From positions 186,001-250,000 of the forward strand of contig JADFNS010000001.1 in assembly GCA_022563255.1 (NCBI GenBank): 64,000 bases of DNA, given 5' to 3'. This stretch comes from Pseudomonadota bacterium (GTDB taxonomy: Bacteria; Pseudomonadota; Gammaproteobacteria; Steroidobacterales; Woeseiaceae). Positions within the stretch are counted from its first letter, which is position 1. Each line of letters begins with the position of its first letter. Below, in pieces: positions 52,555 through 61,256 of the stretch. The position numbers and the translations under genes were made by a program. The notes under the pieces were generated by a model that saw nothing but the letters and a program-made list of their open reading frames with translations, did no database searches and was not told the DNA's origin.

Positions 52555-54205
52555 AGTGACCTTCGAGCAGCGTAAAGCCGTGGATTTTGCCATCATCGGC
52601 TCTGGATCTGCGGGCGGAATCCTGGCTAAAGAGCTGTCGGTAGCCGGCTTTGACGTCGTTGTTTTCGAACAGGGCCCGTACCGAAGAGCTCAAGACTTCA
52701 CGCACGACGAATATTCAGTGCTTTTCAACTCCGAGTTGTTGGGCGGCGGACCGGAGGTCAGCGGTCAGACCTTTCGCCACGACGGCAGCGAGGTCGCGCA
52801 AAGCCCACAACAACCAGTCATCCGTTACGCCCAGACCGTGGGCGGCAGCAGCGTGCATTTCACGGCCAACTTCTGGCGTTTCCGGCCCGTCGACTTCAAG
52901 GAACGCAGCCTGCTCGGGCCTATTTCCGGCACCAATTTCGCCGACTGGCCGATTACCTACGAGGAACTCGAACCCTATTACACCAAAGTAGACTGGGAAA
53001 TCGGCGTATCCGGCACCCCCGGGCCTTTCGACGCGCCGCGCTCCAGGCCTTTCCCGATGCCGCCGCTGCCGATCAAGTCTTCGGGTGTATTGCTCGAAAA
53101 AGCTGCGAAGGAGCTGGGGCTGCATGCGCAAGTCGAGCCACTCGCCATACTTTCCCAGCCGCATAACGGTCGAGCTCCCTGTATCAAGTGTGGCTACTGC
53201 ATGTTTTTTGGCTGCGAGGTTGGCGCCAAATCGTCAACGCTGGCCACCATGATTCCGCTCGCCGAGGCCAGCGGACATTGCGAAATTCGCGCCGAGTCCG
53301 CCGTGTTCCGAATTGAGACGGACGGCAATGGCCGCGCCAGCGAGGTGCTGTACTACGATGCTGCGGGCAACGAGCGAGCACAAAAAGTGAAAGCGGTCAT
53401 CATCTCTGCGAACGGGGCTGAAACAGCGCGTTTGCTGCTGTCGTCAGCCAGCGAACGACATCCCGATGGCCTTGCGAACTCCAGTGGCTTTGTCGGCCGC
53501 AACCTGATGTTCAATGCACATTCGGCCGTCGACGGTATTTTCGAACATCCGCTGAACGACTACAAAGGCGCCCAGGTTTCGCGAATTATCCATGATTTCT
53601 ATGAAACGGACGAGCAGCGCGGATTTTACGGCGGCGGCAGTATCGACGCGCGACCGCTTTGGGCGGCGACGCCAATCTTTCACGCCTTGCTGGGCATGCC
53701 ACCGGACGTGCCAAACTGGGGCAGGAAATTCAAGGAGGAAATGGCACATAATTTTACGCGGCAAATGTCGATTGTCGGCGCCACCACCTCTCTCGCCGTG
53801 GATCGCAATAACATCACGCTCGACCCCAAAAATACCGACAAATGGGGTCGCCCGGCGATTCGAACCACTTATCGCGACCACGACGACGACCTGGCAATGG
53901 CGAAGTTCTTGCAGGACCGCGCATCGGAGTTGTTCGATGCGGCCGGCGCCACGAAGTCATGGCGGCACCCGATTCACCCGACGAACGGCGGCGAGCATCT
54001 GCTCGGCACCTGCCGCATGGGCGACGATCCGGCTACGTCGGTCGTTGACAAGCACCATCGCAGCCACGACATACCGAATCTGTTTATATGCGACGGCAGC
54101 AGTTTCGTGACCTCAGGGCGCGGCCAGCCAACCATGACCATAATGGCGCTCGCGTTTCGTGCCGCAGACCACATTAAAGCTGCCGCGAACGCCGGTGACT
54201 TTTGA
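52544..54205 (+). CDS. GMC-family FAD oxidoreductase
   Basis: 'FAIIGSGSAGGILAKELSVAGFDVVVFEQGPYRR', 'VGGSSVHFTANFWRF', C-terminal 'GGEHLLGTCRMGDDPATSVVDKHHRSHDIPNLFICDGSSFVTSGRGQPTMTIMALAFRAADHI'; likely GTG start. Confidence 0.9.
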   Translation: MANKVTFEQRKAVDFAIIGSGSAGGILAKELSVAGFDVVVFEQGPYRRAQDFTHDEYSVLFNSELLGGGPEVSGQTFRHDGSEVAQSPQQPVIRYAQTVGGSSVHFTANFWRFRPVDFKERSLLGPISGTNFADWPITYEELEPYYTKVDWEIGVSGTPGPFDAPRSRPFPMPPLPIKSSGVLLEKAAKELGLHAQVEPLAILSQPHNGRAPCIKCGYCMFFGCEVGAKSSTLATMIPLAEASGHCEIRAESAVFRIETDGNGRASEVLYYDAAGNERAQKVKAVIISANGAETARLLLSSASERHPDGLANSSGFVGRNLMFNAHSAVDGIFEHPLNDYKGAQVSRIIHDFYETDEQRGFYGGGSIDARPLWAATPIFHALLGMPPDVPNWGRKFKEEMAHNFTRQMSIVGATTSLAVDRNNITLDPKNTDKWGRPAIRTTYRDHDDDLAMAKFLQDRASELFDAAGATKSWRHPIHPTNGGEHLLGTCRMGDDPATSVVDKHHRSHDIPNLFICDGSSFVTSGRGQPTMTIMALAFRAADHIKAAANAGDF

Positions 54206-54221
54206 CTCGGGAAGAAATGAT

Positions 54222-54671
54222 ATGCAGCGATTGTTTTTGATTATACCGACGCTTCTGCTGCTCGGTTGCGAAGTTCATGTCGAGAACCGGCCTGAAGTCA
54301 GCTACTTGCTGATGCCGGGCATGGAAGACCTTGGCCTGCCGTTTTCTTCGGCCGTCCTTGCCGGTAATACGATGTACCTGTCCGGCAACCTCGGCATTAT
54401 CCCCGGCACTGTCAATTTGGCCGCAGGCGGTATACAGGCGGAAACTCAACAAACGATGGAGAATATTTCCCGTGTGCTGGGGCAGTTTGGCTCGTCCATG
54501 GACGACGTCGTGAAATGCACGGTATTTCTTGCGGACATGGCCGAGTGGGGCGCGATGAATGAAGTCTACCGGACCTTCTTCAAGAATCCGCCAGCACGCA
54601 GCGCTGTCGGCGCCAGTGGACTCGCATTGGGTGCGCGCGTCGAAATCGAGTGCATCGCGATCGTCGACTAG
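54222..54671 (+). CDS. RidA-family protein with predicted lipoprotein signal
   Basis: 'MQRLFLIIPTLLLLGCEVH' lipobox; RidA core 'PFSSAVLAGNTMYLSGNLGI…QTMENISRVLGQFGSSMDDVVKCTVFLADMAEWGAMNEVYRTFF…PARSAVGASGLALGARVEIECIA'. Confidence 0.88.
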   Translation: MQRLFLIIPTLLLLGCEVHVENRPEVSYLLMPGMEDLGLPFSSAVLAGNTMYLSGNLGIIPGTVNLAAGGIQAETQQTMENISRVLGQFGSSMDDVVKCTVFLADMAEWGAMNEVYRTFFKNPPARSAVGASGLALGARVEIECIAIVD

Positions 54672-54695
54672 GGTTGCGTCAGTTTTATTTGCTGG

Positions 54696-56495
54696 CTACT
54701 CCGATGTAGCCAGCAACTCATCGCGGCGCGCCAGCAGCGCACGCAACCGTCGCTTGTCCAGTACATCGCCGAATTGCTCCGCCAGCAATGCATCAGTCAA
54801 CCCCTCAAGCGCGCGTCTCCAACCTGGACTGAATGACAGCACTGCAGACTTGAGATGGCGGGGCCGACCTTTTTTACCGGTGAAAGCACGATCATGCCCG
54901 CTGAGTATTAACCGCCATGACTGGTCGTACGACATCCGCCGTTGCGTGCGCCGCTCATTGTAAATCAGCACGTCGAAGATGGACATCGCCGCCCACTGAT
55001 CCGCGATCGGGCACGCTGCGCCACTGCCCGATCCGGATGCCGAGCGCTCGACTTCATTCGTCGGGTTGCCCGGCATGAATTGCACGGAACCATCGCTGCC
55101 ATCAATTTCCCGAATGACCGTGACTGGCACCATATCCAGTTGGAGTAGCCGGTCCATTCGATACGCTGCGACTTCCGGATAAACTCCTTTGCCCCGGCGC
55201 TTGCTGAAAACAGCGCGCACCGTGTGCTCGCCGTCGCTTATTTTGAGCCAAGCGGTCGAGTCGCTGTGCTCGATTTCTGCGACATCGCCGTACTGCAGCA
55301 AAATCTGCAGTTGCGACGGCGAGAGATTTCCGGGCCGCCGTCCAACGTGCCGCGGATGATCTTTCGGAACCGTCACCGCAAGTCCCGACTGATTGATTAC
55401 CGATACGACGTCAGCCTCGAGCACCAACGCGTTGCCACTGCCCTTGTAGTAGGCGCTTAGCATTCCCGTATCGATCTCGATCAGGCGACCGTCAAAGCGC
55501 TGCAAAACCTGCCGGGTCGGAGTCGGAGTGTGCCCAACAACCACCCGGTCCAGGCCGAGCGTGATGAGCGCGGCTTCGAGCCGGAACCGTTCGACGATGC
55601 CAGGGCAAGTGGCGTTGCCCCGGTACCAGAGCGGTCCGTCCGAATCCAGAAGAGCAGAGCCGCCCAGACGCTTACCCGCGGCGAGCGCCTGCAAGACTTC
55701 GCGGTCTTCATTCAGGGCCGGCAAATAGTTGTTGAGAATCGAGACGTAATCGTAGTGGCTGTCCGTCGGCAGGAGAATCTCTGCATCCGTGAGTACGCCA
55801 AGTGCTTTGACGTACTCGACCAGCTCTTTTTGCAGGTCTCGATTGACGCCCGCAATTCCGGTGCGCGCCGTGCGCGGGGACAAACCACCGTGCACGAATG
55901 CCGTGCCGTTGATTACGACGATGACGTTCTTTTGTAACAACCACTGCCCGTAATAGCCTGCGGCACGAAACGCCCGGCGCATGGCGAAGTATCCCCGTGG
56001 ATAGTCCGCATCGAATCTGCTGCGTTGCTCGGCACCACCACCGTGTTTGGCGTAGAGCGCGAACCACTGCGCCCGCTCATCGTCGTCTTCGTCCGCGGCA
56101 AACGCCGCGTACTCGGCGTCGCTGACATAGCGCATATCTCCGGTGAGTAACATGGATTCGTGATTGCCGATCAACACATGCACATGTCCACCCGCGGCAT
56201 CGGCCTCTGCTTCCAAACGCATGAGCAAATCCATCACCGCGCGCGAATCGGGCCCGCGATCAAGAAAGTCCCCAAGCACTACGAGGTGCGCCTGCCCGCC
56301 TGCCCAGGTCAGATCGTCGCCGAGGATGCCAGCCTGCCGAAGCGTAGCGACCATGCCGACACGGTTGCCGTGCACGTCGGTAATCGCGACGATTCTCCCG
56401 ATATCGTCAAACTGCCAGTCTTTCGAAAATGCGGCTTGCGTACCCGAAACCGCCAACAAAGTGCTCAGCAGTAAGATTTTAAAACGTCGAGTCAA
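54696..56495 (-). CDS. Exported calcineurin-like metallophosphatase
   Basis: Signal peptide; 'IVAITDVHGN', 'LVVLGDFLDRGPDSRAVMDLL', 'VLIGNHESMLL', 'VVGHTPTP'. Confidence 0.88.
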   Translation of the reverse strand: MTRRFKILLLSTLLAVSGTQAAFSKDWQFDDIGRIVAITDVHGNRVGMVATLRQAGILGDDLTWAGGQAHLVVLGDFLDRGPDSRAVMDLLMRLEAEADAAGGHVHVLIGNHESMLLTGDMRYVSDAEYAAFAADEDDDERAQWFALYAKHGGGAEQRSRFDADYPRGYFAMRRAFRAAGYYGQWLLQKNVIVVINGTAFVHGGLSPRTARTGIAGVNRDLQKELVEYVKALGVLTDAEILLPTDSHYDYVSILNNYLPALNEDREVLQALAAGKRLGGSALLDSDGPLWYRGNATCPGIVERFRLEAALITLGLDRVVVGHTPTPTRQVLQRFDGRLIEIDTGMLSAYYKGSGNALVLEADVVSVINQSGLAVTVPKDHPRHVGRRPGNLSPSQLQILLQYGDVAEIEHSDSTAWLKISDGEHTVRAVFSKRRGKGVYPEVAAYRMDRLLQLDMVPVTVIREIDGSDGSVQFMPGNPTNEVERSASGSGSGAACPIADQWAAMSIFDVLIYNERRTQRRMSYDQSWRLILSGHDRAFTGKKGRPRHLKSAVLSFSPGWRRALEGLTDALLAEQFGDVLDKRRLRALLARRDELLATSE

Positions 56496-56610
56496 CAGCG
56501 AAATTCCTCTTTTGTTGGGTCAGCCGCAGTGTAGTAGCTACGTCATCGAAACAGTAGCCGTATGCTAGACTCTGGCCGATCCTGACACTGTTTGACGGAG
56601 CAAGTTAACA

Positions 56611-57660
56611 ATGTCGCTAACTCGTTGGACACTGACAGCGGCCACGTTGTTCCTGCTGAGTTCCGACGCATCCTCGCAGGAATTGCAGCGCCCGGACCCA
56701 TTGTTTCAGAGTCACGACGTGCTTGACGTTCGCATTGTTGCGCCGTTGTCGACCATCCTCTCGGAGCGTCCTTTCGACGAGGAGTTACCTGCGAGCTTTC
56801 GGTACACGAATTCTGCCGGCGCGGCGATTGAGCTTGATATCGAAATGCGAACACGAGGCCGGTTTCGTCGGCAGAAAGATATCTGTGACTTCCCGCCCAT
56901 GCGGCTGAATTTCAAGGCTTCGCAAACGAACGGAACGCTGTTTCACAAACAAGACAAGGTCAAACTTGTAACGCATTGTCGGGCGGCCGAACGCTACACG
57001 CAGGCGCTGCTGCGCGAGTATATGGCGTATCGAATTCTCAACACGCTCACGGATATCAGCTACAGAGTTCGGCTCTTGCGCATCACATACATTGACACGG
57101 AAAAAAATCGACGGAAGATTACTCAGTACGGGTTCATCATCGAGCATCGCGAGCGACTGGCCCGGCGCATAAAATTACCGGCTCTCGAAATTTCGCGAAC
57201 CAGCGTCGGTGCCCTCGACCCCGAATACACCAACCTGATCTCGCTGTACCATTACCTGATCGGCAACACCGATTTCTCCCCTATTTTGGGCGTGAAAGGT
57301 GAAACTTGTTGCCACAATCATGTCCTGTTCGGCGTGCAGGGCGAGCCGCTCAAGTCAGTTCCGTACGATTTCGACCAGTCCGGACTTGTCTACGCGCCGT
57401 ACAGCGTTCCGAACGCGAGATTCAGACTACGCGATGTGCGGCAAAGACTTTATCGCGGGCGGTGCGTCAACAATAGCCTCATTGTCACGACGATCGCCAG
57501 GTATCAGGACGCCAGAGACGCGGTCATGCGGGTTGTCACAGAACTTGACATGGTCTCGGCAAGGTCAAAAAAAATGACGGCCAGCTACCTCAACAAATTC
57601 TACAAAACCCTGGACTCGGAACGGCGCATCAAAAACGCTTTTGTCAGAAAGTGCTTTTAG
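56611..57660 (+). CDS. Exported protein of unknown function with CotH-kinase-like motifs
   Basis: Signal peptide; 'IGNTDFSPILGV…HNHVLFG…SVPYDFDQSGLV' resembles the CotH N-x-D…N…W/Y-D-x-D pattern. Confidence 0.55.
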   Translation: MSLTRWTLTAATLFLLSSDASSQELQRPDPLFQSHDVLDVRIVAPLSTILSERPFDEELPASFRYTNSAGAAIELDIEMRTRGRFRRQKDICDFPPMRLNFKASQTNGTLFHKQDKVKLVTHCRAAERYTQALLREYMAYRILNTLTDISYRVRLLRITYIDTEKNRRKITQYGFIIEHRERLARRIKLPALEISRTSVGALDPEYTNLISLYHYLIGNTDFSPILGVKGETCCHNHVLFGVQGEPLKSVPYDFDQSGLVYAPYSVPNARFRLRDVRQRLYRGRCVNNSLIVTTIARYQDARDAVMRVVTELDMVSARSKKMTASYLNKFYKTLDSERRIKNAFVRKCF

Positions 57661-58636
57661 GCGCCGCATCCGTATCGCCGGACTGCAGCCAGTCAGACAG
57701 TATCTTCGATACGCGCGGGTGAATGAAATAGCCGATTGAACTGTGTGGATTCGACTTTCCGTAGCGCACCGCAAGATTGAAAATCTTGTAATCATGCACC
57801 GCGCTAATCATGCGTTGTTGCAACATCGCCTTGAAATCGTCAGCGAGCGTGTTGTCATGGCACGTGAAATCATCCTCGGCGGCGACGTTGTGCCAGAAAA
57901 GGACGTTTTCGGGAAATTTCGCATGCCGTTTTTCTTTAGCGCCTAACAGCCGTCTCTGAATGCTTGAATCTCCCAGCGGCGAACCAAGCGTCACCCATAC
58001 CTCTATTTTCATGTCGTGGTATTTCTCTTTCAGGTCCGGATCGTGCGACAACTGCCACAGTACGTCGTAGGCAATAACGCTGCCGGTACCGTGTGAAATC
58101 AACACGATTCGATCACCGCGATCCATTAATTCGCAAAGCCGATCCCTGAGACGCTGCCGAACCTTTACCGCGTAATCGGACTTAGGATCGAAATATCGCG
58201 CAAAATCTTTGCACAGCAGACGCAACAGCGGCACGCACAATCCAAGAGCCCCGAACAACGGCGCCACAATGTCCGCGATGGCCTCCGGAATTGCCGACTT
58301 GCCGGGCAATAGGTCGTATTGGCGAATACCAAACCGCTTGCGCGCTTTTATCCCCCGCAGGCTGGTCAGGACGTTGCGACGATCACCGATATCGAGCTTC
58401 TCATCGTAGCTTTTGCCGTGCGCCTCGAGAATCTCGGCGTTGAGGTCTCCGTACCAGGCAAGGTGTTTTCGAACCGCATCGAATGCGTCGAGTTGATCCG
58501 GAAAATCGCGCTCTATACCGGCGCGCAATGCCGCCATAGTCAGGTCCATGTAAGCATCTTCGTGCGGCTTGAAATCCCTGCCATGAATCAGCAGCAGACT
58601 GCGATTACTCGGGCCACTCAATTCGTCGAGAGTCAT
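57644..58636 (-). CDS. Alpha/beta-hydrolase-like protein, homologous to 5098-6015
   Basis: 'VLISHGTGSVIAYDVLWQLSHDPDLKEKYHDMKIEVWVTLGSPLG…NVLFWHNVAAEDDFTCHDNTLADDFKAML'. Confidence 0.65.
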   Translation of the reverse strand: MTLDELSGPSNRSLLLIHGRDFKPHEDAYMDLTMAALRAGIERDFPDQLDAFDAVRKHLAWYGDLNAEILEAHGKSYDEKLDIGDRRNVLTSLRGIKARKRFGIRQYDLLPGKSAIPEAIADIVAPLFGALGLCVPLLRLLCKDFARYFDPKSDYAVKVRQRLRDRLCELMDRGDRIVLISHGTGSVIAYDVLWQLSHDPDLKEKYHDMKIEVWVTLGSPLGDSSIQRRLLGAKEKRHAKFPENVLFWHNVAAEDDFTCHDNTLADDFKAMLQQRMISAVHDYKIFNLAVRYGKSNPHSSIGYFIHPRVSKILSDWLQSGDTDAAPKSTF

Positions 58637-58654
58637 ATCGTGTCAGGCCACAAG

Positions 58655-59302
58655 TCAGTAATCATCTTCACCCGCATCACGCCGCGTCAGCATCGTCAAA
58701 AACGGACCGGACAGCGTCTTGCCATATTCGAGTTTCCAGATAACGAGCGTCACCATCACAAACGTAAACGAAATAACGCCTGCAATTCCCAGCGCGCCGA
58801 TGCCGGACCCCAGGCCAATGCCAATCGCCACGAATATGTACATGGCGTCCGACGGCTGGCTGAGCGAAAAACGGAAACGTACTGCGGCGACGACGCCAGC
58901 AAGACTGAACGCCAGGGCGAGGCTGTTTACGACGATCATCGCGATACCGGTAACAACGGTCGGCAAGATCACGATCGTCTGTAAGAATGACTGGTCGATG
59001 CGCCGCGCCCGGCTGGTAATGAAATACACCCAGGAGATAGGAATCGTGAGAACAAGTGCGCCGATACTGGCAAGCAACAGGCGCACCGGACCCACGGTCG
59101 AGAACAGGGTTCTTTCGACGCTGGTATAAACCGGCTCGAACAAATCGATATTCGATGCCGCAAGATCGCCAATGCCTCCCAGCGGCAAGTATTCGGCGAT
59201 CGCCGGATAACGAGTAACCAGAAACATCGTTACGCCCACCCAAAATCCGTAGTACATCAGGATCAGTGTCAGCGGGATCAGCAAACTTGCGGATCGTCTC
59301 AT
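58655..59302 (-). CDS. DUF4956 family membrane protein
   Basis: Four hydrophobic segments; 'NSLALAFSLAGVVAAVRFRFSLSQPSDAMYIFVAIGIGLGSGIGALGIAGVISF' DUF4956-type core. Confidence 0.82.
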   Translation of the reverse strand: MRRSASLLIPLTLILMYYGFWVGVTMFLVTRYPAIAEYLPLGGIGDLAASNIDLFEPVYTSVERTLFSTVGPVRLLLASIGALVLTIPISWVYFITSRARRIDQSFLQTIVILPTVVTGIAMIVVNSLALAFSLAGVVAAVRFRFSLSQPSDAMYIFVAIGIGLGSGIGALGIAGVISFTFVMVTLVIWKLEYGKTLSGPFLTMLTRRDAGEDDY

Positions 59303-59391
59303 CTGTATCGCTCCGTCTCGAACGCCACATTGGAGCACAAGCGGCTTGCCAGTGGTAGGCTATGCGCCGTTTCCGGTCAGCAGAAAACCTT

Positions 59392-60369
59392 ATGACTCAC
59401 TCCGTACAGCTGTTGGGCATCAGCAATGCGATCGTCGACGTCCTCGCCCATGTGGATACTGCCTTCCTCGACAGGATCGGCGCTCCGCCAGGGTCGATGA
59501 CCCTGATCGACGAAGAGCAGGCACGCAGTATTTATTCGCAAATGGGCCCGGCGACCGAAATGTCCGGCGGCTCCGTCGCGAACACGGTCGCCGGCTTTGC
59601 AAATCTGGGTGGCAGTGCGGCGTATATCGGCAAGGTACGAAACGACCAGCTTGGCGACATCTTTAATCACGACATGCAGTCGCTGGGCGTCGACATTCGC
59701 CTGCCACCGGCGACCGACGGTGCGCCGACGGCGCGCAGCCACATCCTGATCACGCCGGACGGTCAACGCACGATGCAGACCTATCTGGGCGCCTGCACCG
59801 AACTCGCTCTGGCCGATATCACAGATTCGACCGTGGGCAACCCGAAAGCGATCCTTCTCGAAGGATACGTCTGGGATATCGCCGACGGCCCGGCGCTGGC
59901 GAAAAAGGCCGCCGGGATCGCGCGCAGCAATGGCACGGCCGTGGCATTGTCGCTGTCCGATTCCTTCTGTGTCGAACGACATCGGGATGCATTCAACGAC
60001 TTCGTCAGTAACGATGCCGACATCATCCTCGCCGACGAAGACGAAATAAATGCGCTGCTGCGAACAAGCGATTTCGATGCGGCGCTCGATGCTCTCGACA
60101 ACTACGATCAGCTGTTCGCGATCACCCGATCGGAGAAAGGCTCGGCGATCGTTCACGGCGGCGAAAGAATAATGCACGCCGCAACGCCTGTTGAAAAAAT
60201 CCTGGATTCGACCGGCGCGGGCGACGCGTATGCAGCGGGCTTCCTGTATGGCTGGGTAAACGACCGGTCATTGTCTGCATGCGCTCAATACGGAACGTAT
60301 TGTGCGACTATGGTTATCCAGCAACTGGGCGCCCGTATTGAAAAAGGCTTGCTCGACAGCTTCGCCTAG
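59392..60369 (+). CDS. PfkB-family carbohydrate/nucleoside (adenosine-type) kinase
   Basis: 'EMSGGSVANTVAGFANLGGSAAYIGKVRNDQLG', 'ILDSTGAGDAYAAGFLYGW'. Confidence 0.9.
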   Translation: MTHSVQLLGISNAIVDVLAHVDTAFLDRIGAPPGSMTLIDEEQARSIYSQMGPATEMSGGSVANTVAGFANLGGSAAYIGKVRNDQLGDIFNHDMQSLGVDIRLPPATDGAPTARSHILITPDGQRTMQTYLGACTELALADITDSTVGNPKAILLEGYVWDIADGPALAKKAAGIARSNGTAVALSLSDSFCVERHRDAFNDFVSNDADIILADEDEINALLRTSDFDAALDALDNYDQLFAITRSEKGSAIVHGGERIMHAATPVEKILDSTGAGDAYAAGFLYGWVNDRSLSACAQYGTYCATMVIQQLGARIEKGLLDSFA

Positions 60370-60375
60370 CCCGGT

Positions 60376-61254
60376 TCAGGAACCGATTGGATGCCAGGTC
60401 GTTTTCACTTCCTGTGTATCGCTGATCAGGTAGGGATTCGCAGCATCGCTGCCGGCCCAGTCTAAGCGGGTCCGCGCGACCACGCGCTTGATATTGTCGG
60501 CCGCCAGTTCCTGCACCGTTCTCGCAACTGCTTTGCCGCCATCGCAATAGATCACTGCGTTCACGTCCATATGCGACGCAAAAAATTCGGTCAGCTCCGC
60601 ACGGAATCCAGTCAGGATATTGACGACGCCGCCAGGCACGTCCGCCGAGTGCAAAACCTCGGCAAAACTGACCGCACACAATGGCATGCTTTCCGAGGCG
60701 AGTACGATGCAGGTATTCCCTCCGACTATTGCCGGTGCAATGTTTGATATCAGACCGAGCAGACTGCTGTCGTCCGGCGCCAGAATCGAAATAACACCGG
60801 TCGGTTCAAGCACAGAAAAATTAAAGTGCGAAGAACTTACCGGATTTACCGCACTGAATACCTGCTGATACTTGTCGGCCCACCCGGCGAAATAAATCAG
60901 CCGGTCGATTGAGCGGTTGATCTCCCGCTCCGCGGCCCGCGGCGTCGAACCCTGCAAAATCAGTTCAGCGATGAATTGCTCGCGCCGCCCCTCGAGCATC
61001 TCGGCAATGCGATAGAGAATCTGGCCACGAAAATAGGCGCTGGCCTTCGCCCATCCAGATTGCGCTTTGCGGGCGACCACAACCGAATTTCGAAAGTCCT
61101 TGCGACTGCCGCGACACATGTTGGCAATCACAACGCCTCGCTTGTCTTCGAGCGCGAAGTAGCGACCCGATTCCGTGCGCGGAAATTTGCCGCCGATATA
61201 AAGCTTGTAGGTCTTGGCAACGGCGATACGCTGGTTCTTGAGTGCTGACGCCAT
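60376..61254 (-). CDS. Short aldehyde dehydrogenase-like protein lacking the catalytic half (resembles the second domain of ALDH16)
   Basis: ALDH NAD-domain-like sequence 'YKLYIGGKFPRTESGRYFAL…SAYFRGQILYRIAEML…LEPTGVISILAPDDSSLLGLISNIAPAIVGGNTCIVLASE'; ends 'VKTTWHPIGS'; no catalytic Cys motif. Confidence 0.85.
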   Translation of the reverse strand: MASALKNQRIAVAKTYKLYIGGKFPRTESGRYFALEDKRGVVIANMCRGSRKDFRNSVVVARKAQSGWAKASAYFRGQILYRIAEMLEGRREQFIAELILQGSTPRAAEREINRSIDRLIYFAGWADKYQQVFSAVNPVSSSHFNFSVLEPTGVISILAPDDSSLLGLISNIAPAIVGGNTCIVLASESMPLCAVSFAEVLHSADVPGGVVNILTGFRAELTEFFASHMDVNAVIYCDGGKAVARTVQELAADNIKRVVARTRLDWAGSDAANPYLISDTQEVKTTWHPIGS

Positions 61255-61256
61255 GA

